NCBI RefSeq assembly: GCF_007830445.1
Contig: NZ_VLKR01000011.1
Span: 1-64,000 of the forward strand
Origin: Sphingobacterium siyangense
Lineage (GTDB): Bacteria; Bacteroidota; Bacteroidia; Sphingobacteriales; Sphingobacteriaceae
Direction: 5' to 3'
DNA: 64,000 bases
The translations under genes were made by a program, and so were the position numbers. Below, in pieces: positions 1 through 8,317 of the stretch. Every line of letters begins with the position of its first letter. Position 1 is the stretch's first letter. The notes under the pieces are model-generated. The model was not told the origin of the DNA. It searched no databases and saw only the letters and a program-made list of their open reading frames with translations.

Positions 1-60
1 AACAGTTCTGTGAAATAATCAACAAACAACTCACAAATCTATCGCATAGCCATATTTAAT

Positions 61-100
61 AAAAAAGCTGCCTCAATAAATTTGAGACAGCTTCTATTTT
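61..100. terminator. Hairpin terminator
   Basis: AAGCTGCCTCAA and TTTGAGACAGCTT (65-93) form a stem with a four-base loop, flanked by A and T runs. It could end a gene lying left of the window or, less directly, the hexosaminidase on the minus strand. A second arm, AGGCAGC plus T run near 170-183, could pair with the same left arm, so the region may fold in two ways. Confidence 0.6.
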
Positions 101-230
101 TATGCTATTTTCTTTTATCAGCTTAAGTATCCTTTCATCTAGTGGACGCTGGATCGACTGATGTTATTTTAGGCAGCTTTTTTTTGCGTTATCGACACCA
201 ATAGCGTTCACCATGATGAATCCCGATGAA

Positions 231-2747
231 TTAATAGCTGATCACATCACCTGACCGTCCTTTGGCATCAAATACTTTAAATAAGTATTTTTTTCCGTTC
301 TGGAAAGGTATCGGACCACTCACCAGTTTTGATTTCAATGTTGGCGTACTTCCATTATCGCTATAATAGACTTTAAACCCAGGATAATCGGTGTTGATAA
401 GAAGCTGGTTACCCTCTTTCTTGATTCCAATTTTTGGAAGTCGATAGGTATAGCCCCCATTTACCCTATCCAGTTTTCTCAATTCATCCTCACCTAATTT
501 TTTGATAAAGGCGGTATACGATTTGCGGTAAGTAGCTTCGTCGAAAGAATCCCCTTTTTCCCAGGCCTGTTCAGGTGCCCAAGCGCGATCGGCAATCGCT
601 ATTAATCGTGGAAATATCATTTCCTCAAGACGCTGGTCAGTGGATACCTTTTCTGCCCATAAAGCACCTTTAATACCAAGGAGATTTTTCTTCCCTTCAG
701 CTGTAAGCTGTTCTTTATTGGTGTAAGCCTCTGGTTTAAGATCTTTTCCAGTATCATCCTTCCGTAGATTGATGAAGAAATTTTCAGGAGAGAACGAATA
801 GGTTCTATTCAGATTAACCGTGCCTACCCAGCTGTGTCCTGGATCTGCAAAGTCACGGTCCCAAGACATATCGAGGTAGTTGTTTGCCGCACTCGTGTAA
901 ACAACTTTATAACCAGCATTTGCCAATCGATAAGCGAGGTCTTCCTGTCCTTGGCCAGGGAGATTGTTCCATACATTCAAATGGATGCCGGATTTTCCCA
1001 GATCGGCATTTACAACCATGCCTTTTCCTTTATTGCGCATACCCATTTCTTCCCATCCCGACATCGTCAATCCTTTTTCTTGAACAAGGCTATTAATTTT
1101 GGCAATATACAGTGGCCATACATCGAGTACATTGGCGATATTATTCTCCTTCATAAAGGCCAACACCTTGGGCGATTTCTCCCAAACACCACTTGGCGTT
1201 TCGTCGCCGCCCAGATCGATAATTTTCAACGGAACTCCAGCTTGATCATGTATTGCTTTGATTTCATCGATCACCTTGCTCAGGAAGTGATAGGTTGAAG
1301 GTAGGGCAGGGTTCATGACATTGTCATTCCAGTTTTGTGCAGAGTTGTAAACGGACTTGTCCTCTGCATCGTCCAGCAAGAACTCCTCTGCCTTCTGTTT
1401 ATCGCCAAGTTTTGAATAATGGGCAAAACGCGCCCGCATTGCTTTAATCGCTGCACGCGCATGACCAGGAGTTTCTACTTCGGGTATGACATCGATATGT
1501 CTTGCCTGTGCATATTTTAAAATTTCAATATAGTCAGCAACACTGTAGAATTGATGCGATTTGGTGGTCGCTCCAGAACCATAAGCAGACTGTATCGCTT
1601 TTCCATCCTCAAAATTAGCCGAACGATTGGCTCCGATAGCCGTTAATTCAGGTAGCGAAGGAATTTCCAATCGCCAACCTTCGTCGTCAATGAAGTGGAA
1701 ATGGAATTTGTTCAACTTGTAAGAAGCCATGAGATCCAATATTCTTAAAACCTCGGCTTTGCTATGGAAATTACGGGCAGCATCCAGCATAAATCCACGG
1801 TAGCCATAACGTGGACTATCTTCAATGTTACCGTATGGTAAAGCGATTGATTTTGTGGCTTTATTCCATTGATTGTGATTGATCAACGATTTTAAAGATT
1901 GTATGGCATAAAATGCACCGGCTTTATCGGAAGCTTCTATTCGTATACCTTTTGTACCAATCGTCAAGTGATAGGATTCCGGCTTTAAGTTATTTGCTTT
2001 GACAATCTCGATGCCACCCTGAGGGCTAGATGAAGCCGTTAGCTTAATACCTGAATATGCTGAAAAAAAGTTTGTCAGAAAGTTCGATTCGCTCGCAAAA
2101 TCCTTATCGACAAAAAGTTTTGTACCTGTCGATAGATTGAATTTCTCGTTATTATTGATGCTGATATTACTTGGTAAAGGAATGACATGTTGTGCTGCTG
2201 TCCCCTCCACAAGCTTGTTTTGATCGTATTTATAAGCAAAGTAATCTGTTTTTTCAGCGTCCGACTGGGGAGCGATTTTAACAGCAGAATAATCCGAAAT
2301 ATTTGTTGCAAGCCCAGTTTTATTATTTTTTAGGTATAGACCAATTGGCCCATCCGTATAATTGACCAGTCCGGTTGTGATAAAATCAATGTGGATCGTA
2401 TCTTGCGCATTTAATGAAAAGTTATTTTTCTTAAAGCTAACCTGAAAGAGATCCCCGTTTCGGTGGTCTATCGCAAAACGTTTGTCGACCTTATCGGGGT
2501 CGATAGATCGGATAAAATTAAACCAAAGGCTCCAGTCGTTGAGTTGAACAGCACTTTTCCCCTTGTTTTTTAAAATTAGGGTAGAAACCGGATTTTTACG
2601 GATATTCTCTCCGTCTTTGACCTTCCAGGTGAGCTGCAGTTGATCTGCGATTGCACTCGATTTCTGAGCATAGGCTTGCTGACTTAACAAAGCCAAGCCT
2701 AGTCCGGCATAGAGTAACGGTTTTTTGATTTTTTTTAAATTAGTCAT
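231..2747 (-). CDS. Secreted beta-N-acetylhexosaminidase (GH20)
   Basis: Removes terminal N-acetylhexosamine residues from chitin-type oligosaccharides or glycoconjugates, probably in the periplasm or outside the cell. The 838-residue product starts with a signal peptide (about 1-27, ending QAYAQ). A chitobiase-like carbohydrate-binding domain (about 33-160) and a GH20b domain (about 190-310) precede the catalytic barrel. The catalytic Asp-Glu pair lies in DLGGDETPSG near residue 514, the standard GH20 site where substrate assistance by the N-acetyl group takes place. A small C-terminal beta domain (about 765-838) is of the chitobiase type. The length fits the bacterial chitobiase subgroup. 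It is transcribed away from the tRNA and is a single gene with no obvious operon partner. Family assignment is firm; the natural substrate is not visible. Confidence 0.95.
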   Translation of the reverse strand: MTNLKKIKKPLLYAGLGLALLSQQAYAQKSSAIADQLQLTWKVKDGENIRKNPVSTLILKNKGKSAVQLNDWSLWFNFIRSIDPDKVDKRFAIDHRNGDLFQVSFKKNNFSLNAQDTIHIDFITTGLVNYTDGPIGLYLKNNKTGLATNISDYSAVKIAPQSDAEKTDYFAYKYDQNKLVEGTAAQHVIPLPSNISINNNEKFNLSTGTKLFVDKDFASESNFLTNFFSAYSGIKLTASSSPQGGIEIVKANNLKPESYHLTIGTKGIRIEASDKAGAFYAIQSLKSLINHNQWNKATKSIALPYGNIEDSPRYGYRGFMLDAARNFHSKAEVLRILDLMASYKLNKFHFHFIDDEGWRLEIPSLPELTAIGANRSANFEDGKAIQSAYGSGATTKSHQFYSVADYIEILKYAQARHIDVIPEVETPGHARAAIKAMRARFAHYSKLGDKQKAEEFLLDDAEDKSVYNSAQNWNDNVMNPALPSTYHFLSKVIDEIKAIHDQAGVPLKIIDLGGDETPSGVWEKSPKVLAFMKENNIANVLDVWPLYIAKINSLVQEKGLTMSGWEEMGMRNKGKGMVVNADLGKSGIHLNVWNNLPGQGQEDLAYRLANAGYKVVYTSAANNYLDMSWDRDFADPGHSWVGTVNLNRTYSFSPENFFINLRKDDTGKDLKPEAYTNKEQLTAEGKKNLLGIKGALWAEKVSTDQRLEEMIFPRLIAIADRAWAPEQAWEKGDSFDEATYRKSYTAFIKKLGEDELRKLDRVNGGYTYRLPKIGIKKEGNQLLINTDYPGFKVYYSDNGSTPTLKSKLVSGPIPFQNGKKYLFKVFDAKGRSGDVISY

Positions 2748-2838
2748 GTTGGTTACTTTTTCAATGACTTTAAATATAGCTATTTTAGAGGGTTTTATGA
2801 TCTATTTCAAAAAAAATGAATAAAAAAAAGATAAAAAT

Positions 2839-2869
2839 TTTGACAGATTTATAAATATTTCTATATTTG
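2839..2869 (+). promoter_or_regulatory. Bacteroidota-type promoter of tRNA-Glu
   Basis: TTTG at 2839-2842 and TATATTTG at 2862-2869 are separated by 19 nt, which matches the -33/-7 consensus (TTTG, 17-23 nt, TAnnTTTG) of the primary sigma factor in this phylum. The tRNA begins 18 nt after the -7 box. Confidence 0.8.
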
Positions 2870-2887
2870 CACACCGAAACAGAAAAC

Positions 2888-2959
2888 GGCCCGTTCGTCT
2901 AGGGGTTAGGACGCAAGATTTTCATTCTTGAAACAGGGGTTCGATTCCCCTACGGGCTA
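2888..2959 (+). tRNA. tRNA-Glu (TTC anticodon)
   Basis: A cloverleaf can be drawn: acceptor GGCCCGT pairs with ACGGGCT, the anticodon stem CAAGA/TCTTG carries a loop TTTTCAT with anticodon TTC, and the T arm contains GGTTCGATTCC. The first acceptor pair is G-U. The discriminator is A and CCA is not fully encoded (CA follows). The last 16 bases of the gene are part of a 22-bp repeat found again at 15851, which makes this tRNA the attachment site of the island to its right. Confidence 0.95.
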
Positions 2960-2965
2960 CAGATC
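2944..2965 (+). repeat. Left island attachment core (attL)
   Basis: This 22-bp stretch (starts ATTCCCCTACGGGCTAC) covers the 3' end of the tRNA-Glu gene and recurs exactly at 15851-15872. Weaker similarity continues rightwards through a tRNA terminator hairpin to a shared AGTATCTACAAAACC (3025-3039 and 15931-15945). Integration of an island into a tRNA 3' end leaves this pattern. Confidence 0.85.
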
Positions 2966-2984
2966 TAAAAGTCAAAACGTACAA

Positions 2985-3017
2985 AAGCCTGCAAATTAAA
3001 CATTTGCAGGCTTTTTT
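2985..3017 (+). terminator. Terminator after tRNA-Glu
   Basis: AGCCTGCAAAT pairs with a following TTTGCAGGCT and leads into TTTTTT. It ends the tRNA-Glu transcript. A similar but not identical hairpin follows the right attachment core at 15892-15923, so this one was probably brought in by the island. Confidence 0.8.
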
Positions 3018-3080
3018 GTTTTTCAGTATCTACAAAACCTATAATAAAGGATCATACCGAAAGTTTGGGGGGTAAAGTTT

Positions 3081-4064
3081 TTAAGCATACAGTTTCATTA
3101 CTCTATATAAGAAGAATGTGGTGTCTCTTACGCCCCGAAAGACACTCCTGAAAGCTTTGAGCTTTGCATTGAAAGATTCTGCTGAAGCATTGGTGCTTCT
3201 GTTGTCGAAGTAGTGTAGGATATATTGATGATGTGCCGCAATGGATCTTGCTACGCTCTCAAAAGAGGCGATGCCCGCATTCTCAACCTGATTATGCCAC
3301 AGTCCCAGCTTGGTAAATGCTATCTTTTTGTCCCTGCATTTATTGAATATGTCACCCAGGGCAATTCCAAGGTCATAAGCGAGCTTTAGTTTGGGAAACC
3401 GCATGAACAACTGTTCAGCTCGGTATTTCTGGTTTTCGGACCATCGGCCTGGATGCTTGAACAAGAGGTGTCTGGATCTAGCCAGTAACTGTTTGAGCGT
3501 GTCTCCATTAGGCAACAACTCGGGTTCATATGGGGTTCCCTGCTTTCTAGAATAGGCCATCTTCTTGCTTTCTGCATCCAATACTTCCCAACGATACCTG
3601 ATACGGAGTTCCTGCACTGCATCGTAAGCTAACTTTTGGACATGGAACCGATCGACCACACGCCTGGCATTCCTGAAACATCTACGGATTGCCTTAGCCA
3701 TGTTCGGTGCCATATCCATGGTCACCTCCTTTACCTTATTCCTTGAACGTAAAGGTATTCGCTCAAGAACAGTCATGATATCCTCAGCCTTTGTGCCCCT
3801 GATAGTTGCCAAAATCGTCCCTTTACGCCCTTTTGCCGATTTACTGCTAACAATGGTATATAATTCACCGTTGCTAAAACTGGTCTCATCGATGCTCAAG
3901 CGTTCGGAGATATTCCCGGGGAAAAGAGTCCATCGCTCTGCATGTGGCTTTTGGCCCCAATCATGGAAGTCACTGAGATGGTTCTTGTATTGATCCTGAA
4001 GTTGCTTGCCGTCCATCTGGAAGAATAATCCTACCAATTGAGCACTTACAGGATAGTTATCCAA
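3081..4064 (-). CDS. ISL3-type DDE transposase, catalytic part
   Basis: This 327-residue protein holds the DDE transposase core: Asp in LSIDETSF (about residue 58), Asp in VTMDMAPN (about 117) with the DRFHV signature of the ISL3 family soon after, and Glu in NASAESFNAK near the C-terminus. It begins at a TTG three bases after the last coding base region of the upstream frame, inside the overlap 4057-4064. There is a T7 run just upstream, but the frame needed is +1 and that frame is closed by TAA before the TTG, so translational coupling or reinitiation is more likely than slippage on the T run. The protein resembles the ISAon1 group described in Bacteroidota. Confidence 0.9.
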   Translation of the reverse strand: MDNYPVSAQLVGLFFQMDGKQLQDQYKNHLSDFHDWGQKPHAERWTLFPGNISERLSIDETSFSNGELYTIVSSKSAKGRKGTILATIRGTKAEDIMTVLERIPLRSRNKVKEVTMDMAPNMAKAIRRCFRNARRVVDRFHVQKLAYDAVQELRIRYRWEVLDAESKKMAYSRKQGTPYEPELLPNGDTLKQLLARSRHLLFKHPGRWSENQKYRAEQLFMRFPKLKLAYDLGIALGDIFNKCRDKKIAFTKLGLWHNQVENAGIASFESVARSIAAHHQYILHYFDNRSTNASAESFNAKLKAFRSVFRGVRDTTFFLYRVMKLYA

Positions 4065-4410
4065 ATATCTTCTTTAAAAAAAGCCCGAATTCAGTTGTCA
4101 TTCGGGTACCTTCACGGACCAGGTTCCAATCTCTTGTGATAATCTGTCCCGTATCTAAGACTGTCCAGCGACGGCGGCGGATATGTAATGTGACTTTCTG
4201 ACCTCTAATGGGAAAGTCGGAAATCTCTGTAGAAGGCATAAAGCCCTTTGACTCCAGCTTGCTGTTCTCATAGCCTGTTGGAGAAATATTAAGCTCATCT
4301 AAATAAATGTGGAGTTGATTGTCAACCTGATCGACTTCTAAAATCTGAAAGTATTCTAAAAGCCCTTCGGGCATCAATAGCGATAGTAATTTACGTTCGG
4401 CGTCTTGCAA
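4057..4410 (-). CDS. ISL3-type transposase N-terminal region
   Basis: The 117-residue product (TTG start) is basic and contains a region QKVTLHIRRRRWTVLDTG that looks like the zinc-ribbon-less N-terminal DNA-binding part of ISAon1-type elements, where the transposase is split in two frames. Its stop overlaps the start of the catalytic frame. Together the two frames give the usual length of an ISL3 transposase. A first ATG-starting alternative was not seen, so the TTG at 4408-4410 is used. Confidence 0.8.
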   Translation of the reverse strand: MQDAERKLLSLLMPEGLLEYFQILEVDQVDNQLHIYLDELNISPTGYENSKLESKGFMPSTEISDFPIRGQKVTLHIRRRRWTVLDTGQIITRDWNLVREGTRMTTEFGLFLKKIFG

Positions 4411-4498
4411 GGGATATCTGTATTAAAGATGCTAAACTAGGAAATTTTTAATATTCCCCCAAGAAGTCTGCTTGATCCATAATAAATCCAAAGAAAAA

Positions 4499-4545
4499 AG
4501 TGAGTCATTCAGTGAGTCATTTTCGCTCATTTACTCACTCACTGA
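4499..4545. repeat. Putative arm-type integrase sites, left
   Basis: AGTGAGTCATTCAGTGAGT at 4499-4517 is followed by an inverted relative, ACTCACTCACTGAA, ending at 4545. A 19-base relative with two mismatches lies at 15776-15794, just inside the right attachment core. If the insertion sequence is removed, this copy lies about 100 bp from the left core. Short repeats at both ends near the core are expected for arm-type binding sites of lambda-like tyrosine recombinases. Confidence 0.6.
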
Positions 4546-4705
4546 AATGACAATAACATTCTTATAATCAAGATGTTTAAAAATCAAACATCTTGATCTG
4601 TTTTAGTTGCAAGGCTAATTTTGCATCGCTGAAATTTGTTTTTCAGTGGTGATGCAGAGCTCGCCGCAAAGGCGGCTCGGTTTGTTTCACTTAAATGATG
4701 TTGTC

Positions 4706-5968
4706 ATGAGTACAAATTATTCCTTGCTTTTCTATCTGAAGAAACCAAAAAATTATGTTAGCGGCCCCAAGTCGATCTACATGCGGATTACCGTAGATGG
4801 TATCCCAAAAGAAGTTTCCACTGGACGAGAATGCTATCCGTCCAAATGGAATTCTAAAGCCAACCGTGTGAAAGGCACAACAGAAGCTGTCAAGACCCTG
4901 AACAGCTATCTTGATACCCTCGTAACTAAAATAAGTACGATCCATACCGCTATGACGGCTGCCGCAGAGGAAATCACAGCGGAATCGATCAAACTTAAGT
5001 ATCAGGGAAAGGATACTAAATGTAAAAATTTCTTAGATGTCTTCAGGGAGCATAATATGCAGATGGAAGCATTGCTCGGCAATGGATTCAAGCCCAATAC
5101 ACTCAAAGGATATAAAACCTCTTTATTGCATGTTTGTGAATACCTTGAGAAAGAATTTAGACTAGCAGATATCGACACAAGAAAGATTGACCATGCTTTT
5201 GTCACAGGCTACGAATTCTTTCTTCGTGCCACGATAGGCTGTTCAGCCGTGTCGGCAGCAAAATACATGAAGCACCTTCGCAAGATCATCAAGGTATGTA
5301 TCGCGCACAGATGGATAACGGACGATCCATTTGCCTTTTATAAGATCAAGGTCAAAGCTAAAGAGAAGGAATTTCTGACAGATGCGGAACTTCGGAGGAT
5401 AGAAGAAAAGAACTTCAAAATACCAAGACTTGCACATGTCCGCGATATCTTTGTCTTTTGTTGTTACACTGGACTTTCCTATGCAGATGTAAAGAAACTA
5501 AAATGGATTGATATTTCTGAAGGAGTGGACGGAAAACTCTGGATCTTCACCAGCAGAGAAAAAACCGAAACGTCGTCAAATATTCCACTACTTCCCAAAG
5601 CTCTTGAAATCATTGAAAGGTATCGTGATTATCCGCCGTGCATAGCCAAGGATATGGTTCTTCCAGTTCTCAGCAATCAGAAAATGAACAGCTATCTTAA
5701 AGAAATAGCGGATGTGTGTGAGATAACAAAAGAACTCACTTTTCACAAATCACGTCATACGTTCGCCACTTCTGTTACATTGGCAAATAGTGTACCTATC
5801 GAAACTGTTTCCAAGATGCTTGGACATACGGACATTAAGACTACGCAGCATTATGCGAAGTTATTGGACAATAGGGTCGCAATAGACATGGAAAAACTGG
5901 AAAGAACGATCGAGAATAAAACTGCGCCAACAGGTCATGCTAAAATCGCAGCGCTATGGGCCACCTAA
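4706..5968 (+). CDS. Island tyrosine recombinase (integrase)
   Basis: Catalyses integration and excision of the island. From ATG 4706 the protein has 420 residues: an N-terminal arm-binding domain (LLFYLKKPK... YMRITVDG, about 1-90), a SAM-like core-binding domain (about 100-200) and a C-terminal catalytic domain. Visible catalytic features are HKSRHTFA (HxxR), LGHTDIKTTQHY with the nucleophilic Tyr. The usual first Arg is replaced by Ser in CCYTGLSYADVKKL, as known for the Bacteroides IntDOT recombinase. An upstream ATG at 4646 would add 20 residues without family resemblance, so 4706 is preferred. It lies next to the left attachment core with its putative arm sites just upstream. Confidence 0.92.
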   Translation: MSTNYSLLFYLKKPKNYVSGPKSIYMRITVDGIPKEVSTGRECYPSKWNSKANRVKGTTEAVKTLNSYLDTLVTKISTIHTAMTAAAEEITAESIKLKYQGKDTKCKNFLDVFREHNMQMEALLGNGFKPNTLKGYKTSLLHVCEYLEKEFRLADIDTRKIDHAFVTGYEFFLRATIGCSAVSAAKYMKHLRKIIKVCIAHRWITDDPFAFYKIKVKAKEKEFLTDAELRRIEEKNFKIPRLAHVRDIFVFCCYTGLSYADVKKLKWIDISEGVDGKLWIFTSREKTETSSNIPLLPKALEIIERYRDYPPCIAKDMVLPVLSNQKMNSYLKEIADVCEITKELTFHKSRHTFATSVTLANSVPIETVSKMLGHTDIKTTQHYAKLLDNRVAIDMEKLERTIENKTAPTGHAKIAALWAT

Positions 5969-6025
5969 GGTGCTTACTTTAATAAAGGCAAATCATAGTC
6001 GAAGAAATATTGCTTAATTCAGGAA

Positions 6026-6053
6026 GAAAGCGATGTTTTCATACATCGCTTTC
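6026..6053 (+). terminator. Terminator after integrase
   Basis: GAAAGCGATGT and ACATCGCTTTC form an 11-bp stem with a short loop about 60 nt after the integrase stop. The T run after it is weak (TTCATATT). Confidence 0.6.
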
Positions 6054-6476
6054 ATATTACATATTTGTAGTAAGAATTTAGAAATTTAGATATAATAGTT
6101 TATTTATCGCCAATTGCTCAACGAACCGACATGCCTGTACCTAGTACCGGATAAGCCTGATCAATCCTACAGGAGGTATTATCACTACCAGCCAGAAAAT
6201 TGACGGGCCCTATCCGAGTGGATTACTATACGGAAGCTATCCATGCTGTTCAGCTGAGCGATGTTCTAGACCCATCTGATATGCCAGCAACAGTTAAAGA
6301 ATCTTAACAAGGAACATAATAAACAAACTTTCGAATAGGGTACTAGGAAGATAAGCTATTGGGCAATATTGCTTTTATGCTATTAGGCTTGCCCTCCTGC
6401 TATCGAATCACGCTGTTTGGAACTGAGATTCGTTCTGAGTACAAAAAAATGAAGTGTTTTAATACGCGCAAGTTGT

Positions 6477-6546
6477 GTTTTCGGGGACCCCGAAAACCAT
6501 CTTGCCTTTACTCTGCAATGCCTCAATTGGGGCATTGCAGGGTAAA
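6477..6546. repeat. Hairpin cluster A
   Basis: Two palindromes stand side by side. GTTTTCGGGGACCCCGAAAAC (6477-6497, nearly perfect) and CTTTACTCTGCAATGCC pairing with GGCATTGCAGGGTAAAG (6506-6546). The sequence TTGCAGGGTA at 6535-6544 recurs inside hairpin cluster B at 10559-10568. They bracket the Fic and mobilization genes, and could be part of a transfer or replication origin; this is inference. Confidence 0.6.
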
Positions 6547-6678
6547 GGGAGAACAACCTTCGCAACTCGGTCTTTCTTTCCAAATCTGGGGATAGCGCAA
6601 AATAGGATTTGCAAAATGCTAAAATGTGGTATTTTGTATCACCTATTCAACTAATTTTCTCAAGACTTATTTGAGAAA

Positions 6679-8220
6679 TTAACGTCTGAGACTACTACCC
6701 CTGTCCTGTCCATCGTCATCCTGTTCCCATGGCTTTCGGTCTGGGGTAGCAATTCGAAGAATATACCCGTCGTCTTCTTTGAAAGCGTTACTCGCTTCAA
6801 GCACATGGTGCATAGCGGAGAGATCTTCTCCCTTAATCGTTTCGCTGAACAACTGTGCTCTTTGCAACATTCGGATAAAGGTATCAGGTTCCTGCCTGCG
6901 TGTCAATTGTCTGAGTGCGCCAAGGTAATCGTCCCGGAAAACGGTTGGTATAATGATCTTGGTCTGTCCCTGGCTGGTCAGCTCAGCATTCATCATCACT
7001 CTCGCCAATCTCCCATTTCCATCCAAAAAGGGATGTACCTCGCTGATCATAAACATCATGAATGCAGCTTTGGCAAAAGGGTGCCTTAATGCTCTGTAGA
7101 AATCAAACCCCTGTACCAATGTACCTCCAACAAGCTCATGGTCGACAAATTCAGTATCACCAGCCCGGTTGTTGCGGTCCTTGAACTCGCCCGGATTTTT
7201 GTCAGGTCTGGCAGTTAGCATGGTCTTATGCCGATAGCGAAGGATATGAATGAGCTCATCAGAATTCTTGGGGACAACCTGCATTTCCTCACGATTACTG
7301 ACCATTTGGTAAGTTCCCAGTATATCGTGAGAATCTTCTCCCCTTGCGGGCAAGGGTTTTCCGCTATCAATGATCTTCAGAGCCTCTTCTACCTCAAAAC
7401 GGGTACCCTCGATAAAGTTAGAGAAGTAGGCTTCGTAGAAGGCAAAATTGCGGAAGGCCCTGGTTGTTTGGTTTGCGTCATATATATCCGCAAACTCACG
7501 CTGCTGCAATTCCACAAAGAGCTTTTCGAAGAGGTCCAACCGTGCCGGATCATACGGATGCCCAAATGCCCGGGCAATGGCCACCGGGGATTTCAGGATA
7601 CCCGAGGGCTTAGTCGACAGCATTGCGCCGACCATCCGGTTCAGCTTATCGAACTCCCTATCCATACCCAGCCTGGTACTGATTTCACTTGCACGGTCCC
7701 GCAATTCATTTAGTCCCTGTTCGCCTTTAACCCGTACGATCTGATCCAATTTTTCTTCTATCTGAGGAATTGTCCATGTTTTGGACTCCCCTCCAACTTT
7801 ACGGGATTCCTGAAGATTCTCCAATAATGCACGGTCCTGTCCTGAGACATAGAGTCCATCGGAAAAAAGTAAATCTCCTGGGAGTGGCCCTTGTCCCTGC
7901 ATTAAGTTCAACGTAAGGCCCGGGAGTTTGACCTTTCTATCATAGGAATAAGTTAGAAAGATATCACCAGTATCAGTAGGTTTAAATTCAAGGGCGGAGC
8001 GGTGACTGAGCAAAACACCTGGATATAGATGCCCGATGATCTTGAACCTATTCCGAAGCACGATAGCCTCCGGAGCTTCCTCCAAATTTGGGGTATATAT
8101 CTTCGGTGCAATCTTCTTCAGTTTTCCTTCTTTGACAAGCTTGCCAATGGCTCTGCTTATGTTGGAATCGCTGGAAGAAAACAGTATCTCCTGTAGGTGT
8201 AATGGGATATCCTTGTCCAT
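6679..8220 (-). CDS. AbiEi-like/Fic fusion protein
   Basis: The C-terminal half is a Fic domain, which usually transfers AMP from ATP to a hydroxyl of a target protein. The full signature HPFLDGNGRLAR is at residues 396-407. An autoinhibitory helix of the class II type, SNFIEG (Ser267, Glu271, Gly272), precedes it, so activity is probably self-restrained. The N-terminal 190 residues contain a winged-helix-like start (ISRAIGKLVKEGKLKKIAPKIYTP) and a stretch (LLSHRSALEF... IFLTYSYDRKVKLPGLTLNLMQG) that resembles AbiEi-type antitoxins and regulators. The 513-residue length is larger than a plain Fic protein because of this fusion. Two 15-bp direct repeats lie in its promoter region and could be sites for self-regulation. 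It is the last cargo gene before the integrase. Fic assignment is firm; the AbiEi resemblance is by eye. Confidence 0.88.
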   Translation of the reverse strand: MDKDIPLHLQEILFSSSDSNISRAIGKLVKEGKLKKIAPKIYTPNLEEAPEAIVLRNRFKIIGHLYPGVLLSHRSALEFKPTDTGDIFLTYSYDRKVKLPGLTLNLMQGQGPLPGDLLFSDGLYVSGQDRALLENLQESRKVGGESKTWTIPQIEEKLDQIVRVKGEQGLNELRDRASEISTRLGMDREFDKLNRMVGAMLSTKPSGILKSPVAIARAFGHPYDPARLDLFEKLFVELQQREFADIYDANQTTRAFRNFAFYEAYFSNFIEGTRFEVEEALKIIDSGKPLPARGEDSHDILGTYQMVSNREEMQVVPKNSDELIHILRYRHKTMLTARPDKNPGEFKDRNNRAGDTEFVDHELVGGTLVQGFDFYRALRHPFAKAAFMMFMISEVHPFLDGNGRLARVMMNAELTSQGQTKIIIPTVFRDDYLGALRQLTRRQEPDTFIRMLQRAQLFSETIKGEDLSAMHHVLEASNAFKEDDGYILRIATPDRKPWEQDDDGQDRGSSLRR

Positions 8221-8270
8221 GATCTTTACAAACTTTTGAGATTAATTATAGTAATCAACATGTCAGCACA

Positions 8271-8317
8271 AATTTTTCAAACTAACAAAGTGTATTTATG
8301 CGAATTTTTCAAACTAA
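8271..8317 (-). promoter_or_regulatory. Direct-repeat operator candidate upstream of fic gene
   Basis: AATTTTTCAAACTAA occurs at 8271-8285 and 8303-8317, 32 bp apart (about three helical turns). A degenerate third copy is near 8226-8240. On the minus strand the repeats read TTAGTTTGAAAAATT and lie 50-100 bp upstream of the Fic start. The right copy overlaps the stop of the preceding gene. The winged-helix-like N-terminus of the Fic protein is a possible ligand. Confidence 0.5.

Larger units (their letters stand above)
3049..4478 (-). mobile_element. ISL3-type insertion sequence, complete
   Basis: Outer ends start GGATCA on both sides and the first 23 bases of each end agree at about 15 positions, including an internal GGGGG block, giving imperfect terminal inverted repeats. 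The element is flanked by ATAATAAA at 3041-3048 and 4479-4486, an 8-bp target duplication, the size typical of the ISL3 family. It carries a two-frame transposase on the minus strand. It sits between the left attachment core and the island integrase, so it entered after or within the island. Confidence 0.85.
5969..6678. other. Intergenic stretch with gene debris
   Basis: No intact gene is supported here. A terminator hairpin lies at 6026-6053. Near 6205-6305 one frame reads RVDYYTEAIHAVQLSDVLD and then a stop at 6306; it looks like the tail of a lost protein, which I do not recognise. Two strong palindromes follow at 6477-6546. A 78-codon open frame at 6359-6595 runs through the palindromes and is not believed. 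Confidence 0.5.

Noticed and set aside
834..1298. Open frame of 154 codons on the plus strand
   Set aside because: It is a shadow within the GH20 gene, which has clear family motifs on the minus strand.
6359..6595. Open frame of 78 codons
   Set aside because: It runs through both palindromes of hairpin cluster A and is mirrored by an equally long frame on the other strand; the openness comes from the inverted repeats.
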